Shown: piece after piece, positions 44,361 through 53,786 of the stretch
Numbering within the stretch: the stretch's first letter is position 1
Layout: every line of letters begins with the position of its first letter
Source of the DNA: Hymenobacter lapidarius
GTDB lineage: Bacteria > Bacteroidota > Bacteroidia > Cytophagales > Hymenobacteraceae
Length of the DNA stretch: 64,000 bases
Direction of reading: 5' to 3'
NCBI RefSeq assembly: GCF_001816145.1
Contig: NZ_MDZB01000164.1
Coordinates: 62,001 to 126,000 of the forward strand
Program-made: the position numbers and the translations under genes
Notes under the pieces: model-generated
Database searches by the model: none
What the model was told of the DNA's origin: nothing
The model's input: only the letters and a program-made list of their open reading frames with translations

Positions 44361-45299
44361 TCACCCCAGCAGTGCCGGCCGCTGCGTGATTTCGTGGTAG
44401 CAGATGTGCGCCCGGCTGAAGTAGTGAAACACCATGCTTTTGCGGGTTTGGTCGCGGTCGCGGTGGGGTTCGCCGCCGTGCATTAGGTTGGCGTGCCAGA
44501 TGAATACGTCGCCTTTGCGGGCCAGAAAAATTTGCTTTCCGATGCCGGCTTCGGCAATCTTCCGGGCAATGGTAGCTTCGTATTCGGTGTATTCTTTGTC
44601 GCCGATGAGCCAGGGGGTGCCTTCGTTGGCGTAGTCGGCGTTGAGGTAATAGGGCAGCTGGTGGCTGCCGGGGTAGTAATGCAGCGGGCCGTTGGCGGGC
44701 GTGACGTCCTCCAGAGCCACCCAGGCGGCGGCCATGCCCCCCAGCGGGAAGGTGCTCATGTGAATGCTGTCGGAGTGGGTGCGCTGCTGGCTGCCGGTGA
44801 GGAAGTTGATGCTTTGAAACAGCGTGGTTTCGTGGCCCAGCAGGGCGGCTATCAGCGCGCGCAGCGCGCCCTCGCCGGCCTGTCGGATGCGTTCGGAATG
44901 CCGGAAAGCGAACATGAATTTGTTGCGGTAGCGCAAATCCACCTTCTTGGCGGCGATGAGTTGGGCCAGCTCGGTATTGATGGCATCCACCGCATCAGCG
45001 GCCAGAAAACCGGGCAGAATGGCAAAGCCCTGGTCCTCAAACGCCAGCAAACTGGCCTGGCTGGCGGCGGGCAACGCCCGAAACGCCGGACTGGCCGCGA
45101 GCCGCTCGGCCACAGGCGGCATGGGTGGCAAGCCGGCACCGGGAGCCAAGTGCGCAAAATCGCGGCTGCTGATGGGGGAGAAGTACTGTTTATTCAGGCC
45201 CAGCCGCTGGTAGAGCGGCAGGTTGTGCGCCAGCCGGCGGCGCTGAAACGCATTGTAAACCGAATAGCTGAGCTTGAGGCGGCGCAGAAAAGAAAGCAT
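44361..45299 (-). CDS. Phytanoyl-CoA dioxygenase (PhyH) family protein
   Basis: 312 residues. An N-terminal helical part (1-100) is followed by a double-stranded beta-helix fold with the 2-His-1-Asp site HSDSIH (about 180), WVALEDVTPANGPLHYYPGSHQLPYY and the second His in WHANLMHGG, then an Arg for 2-oxoglutarate in the end region (RKSMVFHYFS). It should be an Fe(II)/2-oxoglutarate-dependent hydroxylase on a small or lipid-like substrate. No partner gene suggests the substrate. Confidence 0.88.
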   Translation of the reverse strand: MLSFLRRLKLSYSVYNAFQRRRLAHNLPLYQRLGLNKQYFSPISSRDFAHLAPGAGLPPMPPVAERLAASPAFRALPAASQASLLAFEDQGFAILPGFLAADAVDAINTELAQLIAAKKVDLRYRNKFMFAFRHSERIRQAGEGALRALIAALLGHETTLFQSINFLTGSQQRTHSDSIHMSTFPLGGMAAAWVALEDVTPANGPLHYYPGSHQLPYYLNADYANEGTPWLIGDKEYTEYEATIARKIAEAGIGKQIFLARKGDVFIWHANLMHGGEPHRDRDQTRKSMVFHYFSRAHICYHEITQRPALLG

Positions 45300-45425
45300 A
45301 AGTAGATAGCGGGAATCCGGGTGGCAAGGTAAGGCTGCTTCTTATTGGCAGCGGGCGGGCGCACTGGTATTGGGGCTTCACCCCGTACATTGCCAACCTA
45401 CTAGCTACCCTGCTGCTGCCGCGCC

Positions 45426-47705
45426 GTGATATCCTGGGCCACTTTTCCCTTCGTACGGTACACGCCCGTTCTCATTGTCGGCATTGTTGCCTACCTCAAC
45501 CTGGGCGCTGGCTGGCCGGAGCTCTGGCCTTATGCGGCCGGGCTGGCCGCCGTGGCCGTGGCGCTGGTGGCCTGGGGTGTGCGCCGCCGCACCCCCGGCG
45601 CGGCCGATGTGGCCGGCGCGGTGGCGCTGCTGGCCATCGGACTACTGGGCGCCACGCTCACCCAGCGGGCCACCGAAAGCCGCCGCGCCGACCACCTCTA
45701 CCGCTTCGCCGACGCCGTGGAAAGCTACCAAGCCGTGGTGGACGACTACACCGTGGTGCGAGCGGCCACCTTCGCCACCACGCTGCGGGTGCAGGCGGTG
45801 CGAGTGGCCGGGCAGTGGCGGGTGGCCAGGGGCGGGGTGCGGGTGTCGTTGCCCAGGGTGGCCGGGGTGCCCCAGCCGCGCTACGGTGAGGTGTGGCTCA
45901 TTCGGGGCCATCCGGACCTGAGCAAGGCCCCGCTCAACCCTGGCGAATTCGACTACCGCCGCTACCTGGAGTACCGGCAAGTGTATCATCAGCAATACAT
46001 TCACCCCGACCAATACCGGCTGCTGCGCCTGGAGCCGCCCTCGGTGCTGGTGGCCATCAGCATGCGGGCCGCCGAGCAGCTCGACGGCGTATTTCGGCAC
46101 TACATCAAGTCCAAACGCGAGTATGCCATTGCCTCGGCGCTGGTTTTGGGCATTAAAGACGACGTGGATTTGGCCACCAAGCAAGCGTATACCAATACTG
46201 GCACCACGCACATCATGGCCGTGAGCGGGTTGCAGGTGGGCCTGCTGTTTGCGGCCATGTCGTTGGTGCTGAGGGCTCTATTCGGGCGGGTGCGCGGGTT
46301 CCGGCTGTGGTCGGCGCTGGTGGGGCTGGCGGTTATCTGGAGCTACGCCTTTCTCACGGGGCTGTCGGCCTCGGTACTGCGGGCCACGGTCATGTTCACG
46401 CTCATCATCATTGGGCGGGCCGCCGGGCGGCAAGACATGATATTCAACACGCTGGCGGTGGCCGCTTTCGGGTTGCTAGTCTACAATCCCTTCATGGTGG
46501 CAGATGTCGGGTTTCAGCTTTCCTTTCTGGCGGTGCTCAGTATCGTATACCTGCAGCCCCGCGTGGCCCGCGTCTTCGATGTTGAAGCCTATTTCTACGC
46601 CCGGCGGCGGCCCTGGCAGCCCAAAATGGTGCAGTGGTCCTGGCGCGGTAGCGGCTGGTTCCTCGACAAAGTCTGGCAGGCCACAGCGCTGTCGCTGGCG
46701 GCGCAGGTGGCCACGTTTGGCCTGGGGCTGTTCTATTTCCACCAGTTTCCGCTCAGCTTTCTGTTTTCCAACCTGGTGGCGGTGCCCATCTCCAGCGGCG
46801 CCGTGTACGTAGGCCTCGGCCTGCTGGTGCTCAAGGGCCTTGCGGCCGCATTGGGCGCGCTATTGCCGGCCGGGGCCGACTGGTGGCTCGACTTGCTGCC
46901 GCGTTTCGTGGCCTGGGTTTTCGAGGACATGGTGTGGCTGTTCAACGAGTATATTTTCTGGGTGAGCCGGGTGATGTCGGACTGGGTTATCCGCGAAATC
47001 CACGTTTCGGCCCTGCAAACCGTGCTGCTCTTTGGGCTGATTGGGGCCTTGCTGGCCTGGTTCAATACCCGGCGGCTGGGCTGGCTGCGCGGCGCAACCG
47101 GCCTGCTGCTGCTCTACGCCGGCACCCGCGTCACGGAGGCGCTGGCGGTGGCGCCCACCGAGGAGTTTATCGTGTACAGCATCCCCCGGCGCTCGGCCGT
47201 GGGCTTCTGGCAGGGGGCGGCGGCCGAATTTGTGACGCCCGATTCGGTGGCACTCAACGAAACCGAGCGCACCTACCGCCTGCTGCCCGGCCTCATTCAG
47301 CGGCAGGCCCGGCACCCCACGTATTCGGTGGGCTGGCGCAACAGCCGCATCCCGGTCCGGCGCCTGCCCGACCCCGACAGCGCCAACGAGCAGCTTTTTC
47401 TGAAGCCCGGCCCCGTGGTCGTGGCCCAGTGGCGGGGCCTGCGCATCGGCTTCGTCTCCAACCGCATTTCCACGGCCACCCAGGCCTCGCCGGTCGATGT
47501 GCTGGTGCTGCGCCGCAACGCCCGGGTGAAGCCTGAAACTGTAGCGGCGGTGTTTGGCCCGCGGGTGCAGGTCGTGTTTGACTCGTCGTGCAAGATTTGG
47601 TACGTGGCCCGGCAGGACTCCAGCCTGCGCGCCCACGGCTTCCGCACCTGGGACGTAACCGCGCGCGGCGCCTACCGCCGCCAGCCGCCCCGGGCCGGGC
47701 AGTAG
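45426..47705 (+). CDS. ComEC/Rec2-family competence membrane protein
   Basis: 759 residues from a GTG at 45426. Early helices (about 10-80), an OB-like periplasmic domain (about 95-205), then the competence core with THIMAVSGLQVGLLF and about ten further helices. The end (about 610-759) has no metallo-beta-lactamase motif such as HxHxDH. ComEC forms the DNA channel in natural transformation. Bacteroidota proteins commonly have this shorter C-terminus. Other competence genes are not in the window. Confidence 0.85.
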   Translation: MISWATFPFVRYTPVLIVGIVAYLNLGAGWPELWPYAAGLAAVAVALVAWGVRRRTPGAADVAGAVALLAIGLLGATLTQRATESRRADHLYRFADAVESYQAVVDDYTVVRAATFATTLRVQAVRVAGQWRVARGGVRVSLPRVAGVPQPRYGEVWLIRGHPDLSKAPLNPGEFDYRRYLEYRQVYHQQYIHPDQYRLLRLEPPSVLVAISMRAAEQLDGVFRHYIKSKREYAIASALVLGIKDDVDLATKQAYTNTGTTHIMAVSGLQVGLLFAAMSLVLRALFGRVRGFRLWSALVGLAVIWSYAFLTGLSASVLRATVMFTLIIIGRAAGRQDMIFNTLAVAAFGLLVYNPFMVADVGFQLSFLAVLSIVYLQPRVARVFDVEAYFYARRRPWQPKMVQWSWRGSGWFLDKVWQATALSLAAQVATFGLGLFYFHQFPLSFLFSNLVAVPISSGAVYVGLGLLVLKGLAAALGALLPAGADWWLDLLPRFVAWVFEDMVWLFNEYIFWVSRVMSDWVIREIHVSALQTVLLFGLIGALLAWFNTRRLGWLRGATGLLLLYAGTRVTEALAVAPTEEFIVYSIPRRSAVGFWQGAAAEFVTPDSVALNETERTYRLLPGLIQRQARHPTYSVGWRNSRIPVRRLPDPDSANEQLFLKPGPVVVAQWRGLRIGFVSNRISTATQASPVDVLVLRRNARVKPETVAAVFGPRVQVVFDSSCKIWYVARQDSSLRAHGFRTWDVTARGAYRRQPPRAGQ

Positions 47706-47918
47706 CGCCAGCCGCGCCCCAGGCCTGCGCCGGGCGCCAACGCCGTGAGACGCCGAACTTGCCGACGGTCAGCCACTTTCGGCCGTGCGAAGCGGGCGCT
47801 GGCCGTGTCGGGTAATATCCCCGCACGATTTTTGCGTTAATTGCCAGCCCGGCATGCCACCATTTCTCACCGGTGGGCCTCTTTACCTCAACCATTCGCG
47901 CGCGCCGCCCTTGCCATT

Positions 47919-48725
47919 ATGGAAAACCTTCTCACTCCCGAACTCGAAGCCCTTCGCTACATCCGCTACGAAGCGCAGGACCGCATCGGCTACATCACCC
48001 TCAACCGCCCCGACAAGCGCAACGCCCTGAACGCCGACGTGGTAACCGAGCTGAAGCAGGCCTTCGACTACGCTGAAAACGACGAGTCCGTTAAGGTTAT
48101 CGTGCTGCGGGCCGCCGGCGACGTATTCTGCGCCGGCGCCGATTTGGCCTACATCCAGGACCTGCAGGGCTTTGGCTACACCGATAATCTGGAAGACAGC
48201 ACGCACCTGATGCAGCTCTTTCATCAGATTTATACGCTCAAGAAGGTCGTCATTGGCCAGGTGCAGGGGCACGCGCTGGCTGGCGGCTGCGGCCTGGCGG
48301 CCATCTGCGACCTCACCTTTGCCGTGCCCGAAGCCAAGTTTGGTTACACCGAGGTAAAAATCGGTTTTCTGCCCGCCATCGTGAGCGTGTTTTTGCTGCG
48401 CAAGATTGGCGAAGCCCGCACCAAGCAGCTGCTCCTCAGCGGCGATGTGGTTTCGGCGCAGACTGCCCTGGACATGGGCCTGATTACGTTTCTCGCCCCC
48501 AAAGAGGAGCTGGCGAGCACCGTGCACGCCTACGCCCAGCGCCTGTGCCGCGAAAATTCGGCCCAAAGCATGGAGGTGACCAAGGAAATGCTGGCCCGCG
48601 TGCCCGAGCTGCCGCTGGAAGAAGGGCTGCGCTACGCCGCCCAACGCAACGCCGAAGCCCGCGGCTCGGAAGACTGCCGCAAGGGCATCGCCGCGTTCCT
48701 CAACAAAGAAAAGATTGGCTGGTAG
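47919..48725 (+). CDS. Enoyl-CoA hydratase/isomerase family protein
   Basis: 268 residues from ATG 47919. Crotonase fold: IGYITLNRPDKRNALN (residues 23-38), GDVFCAGADLAYI (oxyanion hole; about 63-75), GHALAGGCGLAAICDLTFAVPEAKFGYTEVKIGFLPAIVS and FLAPKEEL. The Glu in FGYTEVKIG is the candidate catalytic residue. It belongs to beta-oxidation or a related acyl-CoA step. Co-transcription with comEC is unlikely (213-base gap). Confidence 0.9.
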   Translation: MENLLTPELEALRYIRYEAQDRIGYITLNRPDKRNALNADVVTELKQAFDYAENDESVKVIVLRAAGDVFCAGADLAYIQDLQGFGYTDNLEDSTHLMQLFHQIYTLKKVVIGQVQGHALAGGCGLAAICDLTFAVPEAKFGYTEVKIGFLPAIVSVFLLRKIGEARTKQLLLSGDVVSAQTALDMGLITFLAPKEELASTVHAYAQRLCRENSAQSMEVTKEMLARVPELPLEEGLRYAAQRNAEARGSEDCRKGIAAFLNKEKIGW

Positions 48726-48851
48726 GAGCAAAATCTGTTTCTTAGCGGTTCGGTTATCGGAACGCCGTTCCGCTCCCGGAATTTTTAGGGGGCTGAGCGG
48801 CGTTTCCGTGCTGTTTCTGAACAACCCTTTCCCCGCCCCGGTTATTTCTCC

Positions 48852-49343
48852 ATGACAGCATTAGCCGCTCTTGGCATCACCCTTGCCACCTTCGGATTCA
48901 TGGAATTCTGGGCCTGGTTTATGCACAAATTCGTGCAGCACGGCCCCCTGTGGTTTCTGCACCGCTCGCACCACGTCCGGCATCCGCATCCGGTGGAGCG
49001 CAACGACCTGTTTTTCCTGATTTATGGTGGTATTTCCGCTGCCCTGTTCATTACGGGGGACAATGGCGCACGCTGGTGGTTCTGGGTAGGCGTGGGCATT
49101 GCGGCCTACGGCACGGTGTACTTTTTCGTGCACGACGTGCTGATTCATGGCCGGTTGCGTTTCTGGAAAAAGTCTCAGAATACCTACCTCCGGGCCCTGA
49201 ATATGGCCCATAAAACCCATCACAAAACCACTGGTCGCGACGGTTCGGCCGAGTTTGGCCTGCTGTGGGTGTCGCCCAAGTACCTGCAGCTGGCCCGGCA
49301 GCAGGCGCACAAGAAGAAGGCAGCCGCGCCCGGCTTATCCTAA
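48852..49343 (+). CDS. crtZ: Beta-carotene hydroxylase (fatty acid hydroxylase superfamily)
   Basis: 163 residues, the normal size for CrtZ. The histidine motifs are HKFVQH, HRSHHVRH, HDVLIHGR and HKTHHK, with two or three membrane helices (about 3-22, 50-75, 78-98). The enzyme adds hydroxyls to carotenoid beta-rings (to zeaxanthin) using O2 and a di-iron site in the membrane. The neighbouring MerR regulator, sigma factor, crtI and crtB make the assignment strong. Confidence 0.92.
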   Translation: MTALAALGITLATFGFMEFWAWFMHKFVQHGPLWFLHRSHHVRHPHPVERNDLFFLIYGGISAALFITGDNGARWWFWVGVGIAAYGTVYFFVHDVLIHGRLRFWKKSQNTYLRALNMAHKTHHKTTGRDGSAEFGLLWVSPKYLQLARQQAHKKKAAAPGLS

Positions 49344-49422
49344 TAAGCTGGCCCCGCACCCCCGTTCACCTGTTTCCATCTGCTCAAGCGCAACGCCTGA
49401 TTCGACCAACTCTACCTATACA

Positions 49423-50325
49423 ATGGGCCATTTTTCCATCAGCGACTTAGAGCAGCTTTCGGGCATTAAGGCGCACACCATTCGGATGTGGGAGCAGCGC
49501 TACAACCTGCTGCAGCCGGTGCGCACGGCCACCAACATTCGCACCTACTCCGAAGATGACCTGCGCCGCCTGCTCAACGTGAGCACCTTGTGCGCGCGGG
49601 GCCAGCGCATTTCGCAGGTAGCGCGCCTTTCCGACGCCGAAATCAGCGAAGCCGTGCTGGCGTGTTGCGACGACGCCCATGACTATCACCGCCAGGTAAA
49701 TGGCTTGCTGGCCGCCATGCTGAGCCTCGACGAGGAGCGCATCAACCAGCTCCTGACCGAGGCCGCCGCCAAGCTCGGCTTTGAGAGCATGATGCTCTTT
49801 GTGGCCTATCCGCTGCTGCAGCGCATTGGCCTGATGTGGCTGGCGGGCACCGTAAACCCGGCCCAGGAGCACATGCTGGCCAACCTGCTGCGTCAAAAGA
49901 TGCTGGCGGCCACCGATGCGCTGCCCCCCGTGCCGGCCACCGCCCGCCGGTGGGTGCTGTTTTTGCCAGCCGAGGAGCTCCACGAGTTGGCGCTGTTGTT
50001 TATGAACTACGCCGTGCGCCTGCGTGGGCAGCACACCCTGTACCTCGGCCAGAACCTGCCCACAGAACAGCTGGGTGCCGTGTGCCAGACCTACCGCCCC
50101 GACGTGGTGGTGAGCGTGCTGACCCTGCAGCCGGACCGCAGCCGGGTGGGCGAATTTGCCGCCGAAGTATCGGCTCATTGCCAGGGCCTGCCGGTGGTGC
50201 TGTATGGCCCGCTGGCGCGGCAGGAAGGGCTGGTATTGCCCCCCAACTGCGTTTCGCCACCTTTGATGACCGATTTTCTGGCGATGATAACGCAGAATGA
50301 GTTGGTTGAGACCGCGGCGGTTTAA
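49423..50325 (+). CDS. MerR-family regulator with CarH/LitR-type B12 domain
   Basis: 300 residues from ATG 49423. The MerR helix-turn-helix is at 1-68 (FSISDLEQLSGIKAHTIRMWEQRYNLL). The middle is a four-helix B12 cap with the photoreceptor motif W-x9-EH (Trp139, Glu149, His150), and the end is a Rossmann B12-binding domain with EELHELA (His187 as possible lower ligand, where Gly of the GE-x-HELG motif is Ala). In CarH and LitR this fold binds adenosylcobalamin in the dark and represses carotenoid genes; light breaks it. The gene lies in front of a sigma factor, crtI and crtB. Light control is inferred from motifs, not shown. Confidence 0.87.
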   Translation: MGHFSISDLEQLSGIKAHTIRMWEQRYNLLQPVRTATNIRTYSEDDLRRLLNVSTLCARGQRISQVARLSDAEISEAVLACCDDAHDYHRQVNGLLAAMLSLDEERINQLLTEAAAKLGFESMMLFVAYPLLQRIGLMWLAGTVNPAQEHMLANLLRQKMLAATDALPPVPATARRWVLFLPAEELHELALLFMNYAVRLRGQHTLYLGQNLPTEQLGAVCQTYRPDVVVSVLTLQPDRSRVGEFAAEVSAHCQGLPVVLYGPLARQEGLVLPPNCVSPPLMTDFLAMITQNELVETAAV

Positions 50326-50511
50326 CAACAATCCATCCACCGGCCGGGGCCGTAGTTATCGGGCGCGCCTGCTGGCATCCGATAATTTGAAGCGAGGAAA
50401 GAAGGGCCATGGTACCACCAGCCAGCCTGTTTTTTGCTGCGATTGGCTTGGAAAATGGGCGTGTTCAGCAAGTATTTTCGGTTATAGCCGTCTCAATTCC
50501 CGGCGGCCTCG

Positions 50512-50519
50512 TATATTTG
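50512..50519 (+). promoter_or_regulatory. Putative -7 box before the ECF sigma gene
   Basis: A perfect TATATTTG lies 31 bases before the ATG. No TTG is found 19-20 bases upstream, so it may depend on an activator or another sigma factor. Confidence 0.35.
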
Positions 50520-50550
50520 TTTAACAATCGGCCACGAAAAGCTAAACAGC

Positions 50551-51102
50551 ATGACTTCGCTAGAATTCACTTCGCAAGTGCAGAAAATTTCGCTCACCCT
50601 CCGGCCCGCCGCCATGAATTTGACGCGAGACGCTGATGATGCCAAGGATTTGGTGCAGGAAACCCTGCTCAAAGCCCTGCTCAACAAAGACAAGTTTAAA
50701 GCCGGTACCAACCTGAAGGCGTGGTTGTATACCATCATGCGCAACACCTTCATCAACAACTACAACAAGATTACCAAGCGCAGCTCCAACATCGATTCGA
50801 CGGAGTATTTCCAGTATTTTAACACCGACCAGAACTACATCACCCACAACGGCGCCACTTCCGACTTTGTGGTGCGCGACATCAACGAGGCCATTGCCGG
50901 CCTGGGCACCGATTACCGCACGCCGTTCATGATGTACTACATCGGCTACAAGTACATGGAGATTGCCGAAAAGCTGCAAATCCCCATTGGTACCGTCAAA
51001 AACCGCATTCACATTGCCCGTAAGGAGTTGAAATCGGCGCTGCAGGTGTATGCGCCGGTGGGGGCTTCGGCCGGCGACGTGAGTGAGGCTGTGGAAGACT
51101 AA
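50551..51102 (+). CDS. ECF-type sigma factor of the carotenoid cluster
   Basis: 183 residues. Region 2 has DADDAKDLVQETLLKALLNKDKFKAGTNLKAWLYTIMRNTFINNY, and region 4 is YRTPFMMYYIGYKYMEIAEKLQIPIGTVKNRIHIARKEL. The second region reads like the group seen next to crt genes in many Bacteroidota. No anti-sigma gene is beside it. Role in the crt promoter is inferred from position, between the MerR-type photoreceptor gene and crtI. Confidence 0.92.
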   Translation: MTSLEFTSQVQKISLTLRPAAMNLTRDADDAKDLVQETLLKALLNKDKFKAGTNLKAWLYTIMRNTFINNYNKITKRSSNIDSTEYFQYFNTDQNYITHNGATSDFVVRDINEAIAGLGTDYRTPFMMYYIGYKYMEIAEKLQIPIGTVKNRIHIARKELKSALQVYAPVGASAGDVSEAVED

Positions 51103-51223
51103 CCCATCTGCTTGAATACCTTTGGCCGCCGGCCTTGCAGCTGCAACTTGCGGCGCGGGGCCGGCGGTTCTTTTTCGGGCGCTCCGCGCCTTTCCACTCA
51201 TTTTGATAGTTTAGTTCCTGCCT

Positions 51224-52792
51224 TTGTCCGCATCCGCCGCCACCTCCGCCGTTACTGCCGTTACCACTGCTGTCAACGCCACCATTCATGCCGCTACCAC
51301 CCCGTCAGCGGGCTCTTCAAAGCGCGCCGTTGTTATCGGGGCCGGCTTTGCGGGGCTGGCCGCCGCTACCACGCTGGCCCAGGCGGGCTGGCGCGTCACG
51401 CTACTGGAGAAAAACGAAGGCCCCGGCGGCCGGGCCCGCGTGTTCCGCGCCCAGGGCTTCACCTTCGACATGGGCCCCAGCTGGTACTGGATGCCCGATG
51501 TGTTCGAGAAGTACTTCGCCCGCTTTGGCAAAAAGGTAGCCGACTACTACGACCTGCAGCGGCTCGACCCGTCTTATCAGGTAATATTCAAAGGGCCGGA
51601 GGCGGTGGATATTCCGGCCAAAATGAGTGAGCTGCGGGCCCTATTTGAAAGCTACGAGCCCGGCAGCGCCGCACGCCTCGATGAATTTTTGAAGCAGGCC
51701 GCCTACAAATACGAAGTGGGCATCAACCGCTTGGTGTACGCGCCCAGCCGCTCCATCTTTGAGTTTGCTGACCCCAGGCTGCTGGTGGACATGGTGCGCA
51801 TGGACGTGCTGCAAAGCATGCACAAGCACGTGCGGCGCTTTTTTAAGGACCCGCGCCTGCTGGAGCTGGTCGAGTTTCCCATCCTGTTTCTGGGTGCTAC
51901 TTCGCAGAATACCCCGGCCTTGTACTCCCTTATGAACTACGCCGACCTAGCGCTGGGCACGTGGTACCCCAAAGGCGGCATGCACAAGATTGTGGAAGGC
52001 ATGGTGCGCCTCGCCGAAGAGCAGGGCGTGGAAATCCGCTGCAACGAGGAAGTGCTGGAAATAGTGGTGGAAAACGGGCGCAGCACCGGCGTGCGCACGG
52101 CTTCCGGATTTTTTGCCGCCGATGCGGTAGTGGCCGGCGCCGACTACCACCACATTGAACAGCAGGTACTGAAGCCCGAACACCGGCACTACGACGAGAA
52201 GTACTGGGACTCGCGAACCATGGCGCCGTCGTCGCTGCTGTTCTACCTGGGCGTAAACCGCAAGCTCGACAAGCTGCGCCACCACAACCTGTTTTTTGAC
52301 GAGGACCTGACCCAGCATGCCCGTGAGATTTACGAGCAGCCGCAGTGGCCCACCAAGCCGCTCTACTACGCCTCGGTGCCCAGCAAAACCGACCCCACTG
52401 TAGCGCCCGAAGGCCACGAAAATCTGTTTCTCCTCATCCCCGTGGCCCCCGACCTGACCGACGACGAGGCCACCCGCGAGCGCTACTACGACCTGCTGAT
52501 GGACCGCTTGGAAAAGCATTGCGGCCATCCCATTCGCGACGCGGTGGTGTTCAAGCGCAGCTACGCCCACCGCGACTTCATGGCCGACTACCACAGCTAC
52601 AAAGGCAACGCCTATGGCCTGGCCAATACCCTCAGGCAAACGGCCATTCTCAAGCCCACGCTGAAGAGCAAAAAAGTCAGTAATTTGTATTTCACCGGCC
52701 AGCTCACCGTGCCAGGCCCGGGCGTGCCGCCGTCGCTCATTTCGGGGCAGGTGATAGCGGGGGAGGTACTGAAAGAGAACGCTGAATTATGA
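51224..52792 (+). CDS. crtI: Phytoene desaturase
   Basis: 522 residues from TTG 51224 (an in-frame TAG is at 51212, so only CTG or TTG can start it). A short Ala/Thr-rich tail precedes the FAD motif AVVIGAGFAGLAAATTLAQAGWRVTLLEKN (about 35-65) and the typical GGRARVFRAQGFTFDMGPSWYW. The carotenoid end signature is TGQLTVPGPGVPPSLISGQVIAGE. It removes hydrogens from phytoene to give lycopene, on the membrane. It is followed by a 75-bp repeat and crtB. Confidence 0.94.
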   Translation: MSASAATSAVTAVTTAVNATIHAATTPSAGSSKRAVVIGAGFAGLAAATTLAQAGWRVTLLEKNEGPGGRARVFRAQGFTFDMGPSWYWMPDVFEKYFARFGKKVADYYDLQRLDPSYQVIFKGPEAVDIPAKMSELRALFESYEPGSAARLDEFLKQAAYKYEVGINRLVYAPSRSIFEFADPRLLVDMVRMDVLQSMHKHVRRFFKDPRLLELVEFPILFLGATSQNTPALYSLMNYADLALGTWYPKGGMHKIVEGMVRLAEEQGVEIRCNEEVLEIVVENGRSTGVRTASGFFAADAVVAGADYHHIEQQVLKPEHRHYDEKYWDSRTMAPSSLLFYLGVNRKLDKLRHHNLFFDEDLTQHAREIYEQPQWPTKPLYYASVPSKTDPTVAPEGHENLFLLIPVAPDLTDDEATRERYYDLLMDRLEKHCGHPIRDAVVFKRSYAHRDFMADYHSYKGNAYGLANTLRQTAILKPTLKSKKVSNLYFTGQLTVPGPGVPPSLISGQVIAGEVLKENAEL

Positions 52793-52860
52793 GTTATGAA
52801 TTGTGAGTTAGCTCAACCGACTCGACCAATTCATAACTCCTAATTCATAACTCCTAATTC
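52784..52860. repeat. A/T-rich palindrome between crtI and crtB
   Basis: 52784-52802 pairs with 52842-52860 at 18 of 19 bases, and the right side is made of two direct 14-base copies of AATTCATAACTCCT (52828-52841, 52842-52855). The crtI stop lies within the left arm. It is much lower in GC than the flanks and may tune mRNA stability or part of the operon. Confidence 0.78.
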
Positions 52861-52866
52861 AACAAA

Positions 52867-53709
52867 GTGGACCACGTCAAACTCTTCACCGATACCAGTC
52901 TGGCTTGCAGCAAGCTCATCACGGGGCGCTACAGCACTTCGTTTACGCTGGGCATTCGCACGCTCGACGAGCAACTGCACCTGCCCGTGTACGCCGTGTA
53001 TGGGTTTGTGCGCTGGGCCGATGAGATTGTGGACACATTTCACGACCACGACAAAACTGCGCTGCTCGCGGACTTCCGGCGCCAGACCTACGAGGCGCTG
53101 GAAACGGGCCTCAGCTTCAATCCCGTGCTGCACGCGTTTCAGCACGTGGTGCGCCAGTACGGCATCGACCACGAATTCATCGAGGCCTTTCTGCACAGCA
53201 TGGCCCTGGATTTGGAAGACCAGAACTACCACCCCGGCCTATACAAGGAGTACATTTACGGCTCGGCCGAAGTAGTGGGGCTGATGTGCCTGCGCATCTT
53301 CTGCAACGGCGATGCAACCATGTTTGAGCGGTTGCGCGAGCCGGCCCGGCGGCTGGGCTCGGCGTTTCAAAAGGTGAATTTCCTGCGCGATATACGGTCT
53401 GATTACGAAGACCGGGGCCGCGTGTATTTTCCGGGGGTAGTGTACCAGCATTTCAACGACGCCACTAAAAGCGAGATTGAAGCTGACATCAAAGCCGACT
53501 TTGAGGCCGCCTACGAGGGAATCCAGCAGTTGCCGCGCTCGGCAAAGCTCGGGGTGTACTTGGCTTATGTTTATTACCTCAAGCTTTTTTATAAAATAAA
53601 GAAGTTATCGGCGGTCCGCATTCTGGGCGAGCGGGTGCGGGTGCCGGACAATACCAAGCTGCTGCTGCTGCTGGGTTCGTACTTCCGCTACCGGTTGTCG
53701 CGCATTTAG
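52867..53709 (+). CDS. crtB: Phytoene synthase
   Basis: 280 residues from GTG 52867. Squalene/phytoene synthase fold with the Asp-rich motifs YAVYGFVRWADEIVD (about 45-58) and FQKVNFLRDIRSDYEDRGRVYFP (about 165-187), which bind the two diphosphates through Mg. It joins two geranylgeranyl diphosphates to phytoene. Placed after crtI in the same direction. Confidence 0.94.
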   Translation: MDHVKLFTDTSLACSKLITGRYSTSFTLGIRTLDEQLHLPVYAVYGFVRWADEIVDTFHDHDKTALLADFRRQTYEALETGLSFNPVLHAFQHVVRQYGIDHEFIEAFLHSMALDLEDQNYHPGLYKEYIYGSAEVVGLMCLRIFCNGDATMFERLREPARRLGSAFQKVNFLRDIRSDYEDRGRVYFPGVVYQHFNDATKSEIEADIKADFEAAYEGIQQLPRSAKLGVYLAYVYYLKLFYKIKKLSAVRILGERVRVPDNTKLLLLLGSYFRYRLSRI

Positions 53710-53773
53710 GAAGGGGGCGGCAATTTTGAGCACGGGTTTTGCCGTAGGCAAGGCAAGTTGTTGTTGTGCTCTG

Positions 53774-53781
53774 TATTTTTG
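53774..53781 (+). promoter_or_regulatory. Putative -7 box
   Basis: A perfect TATTTTTG six bases before the ATG at 53787. If used, the transcript would be nearly leaderless. No clear -33 element. Confidence 0.3.
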
Positions 53782-53786
53782 CCGAC

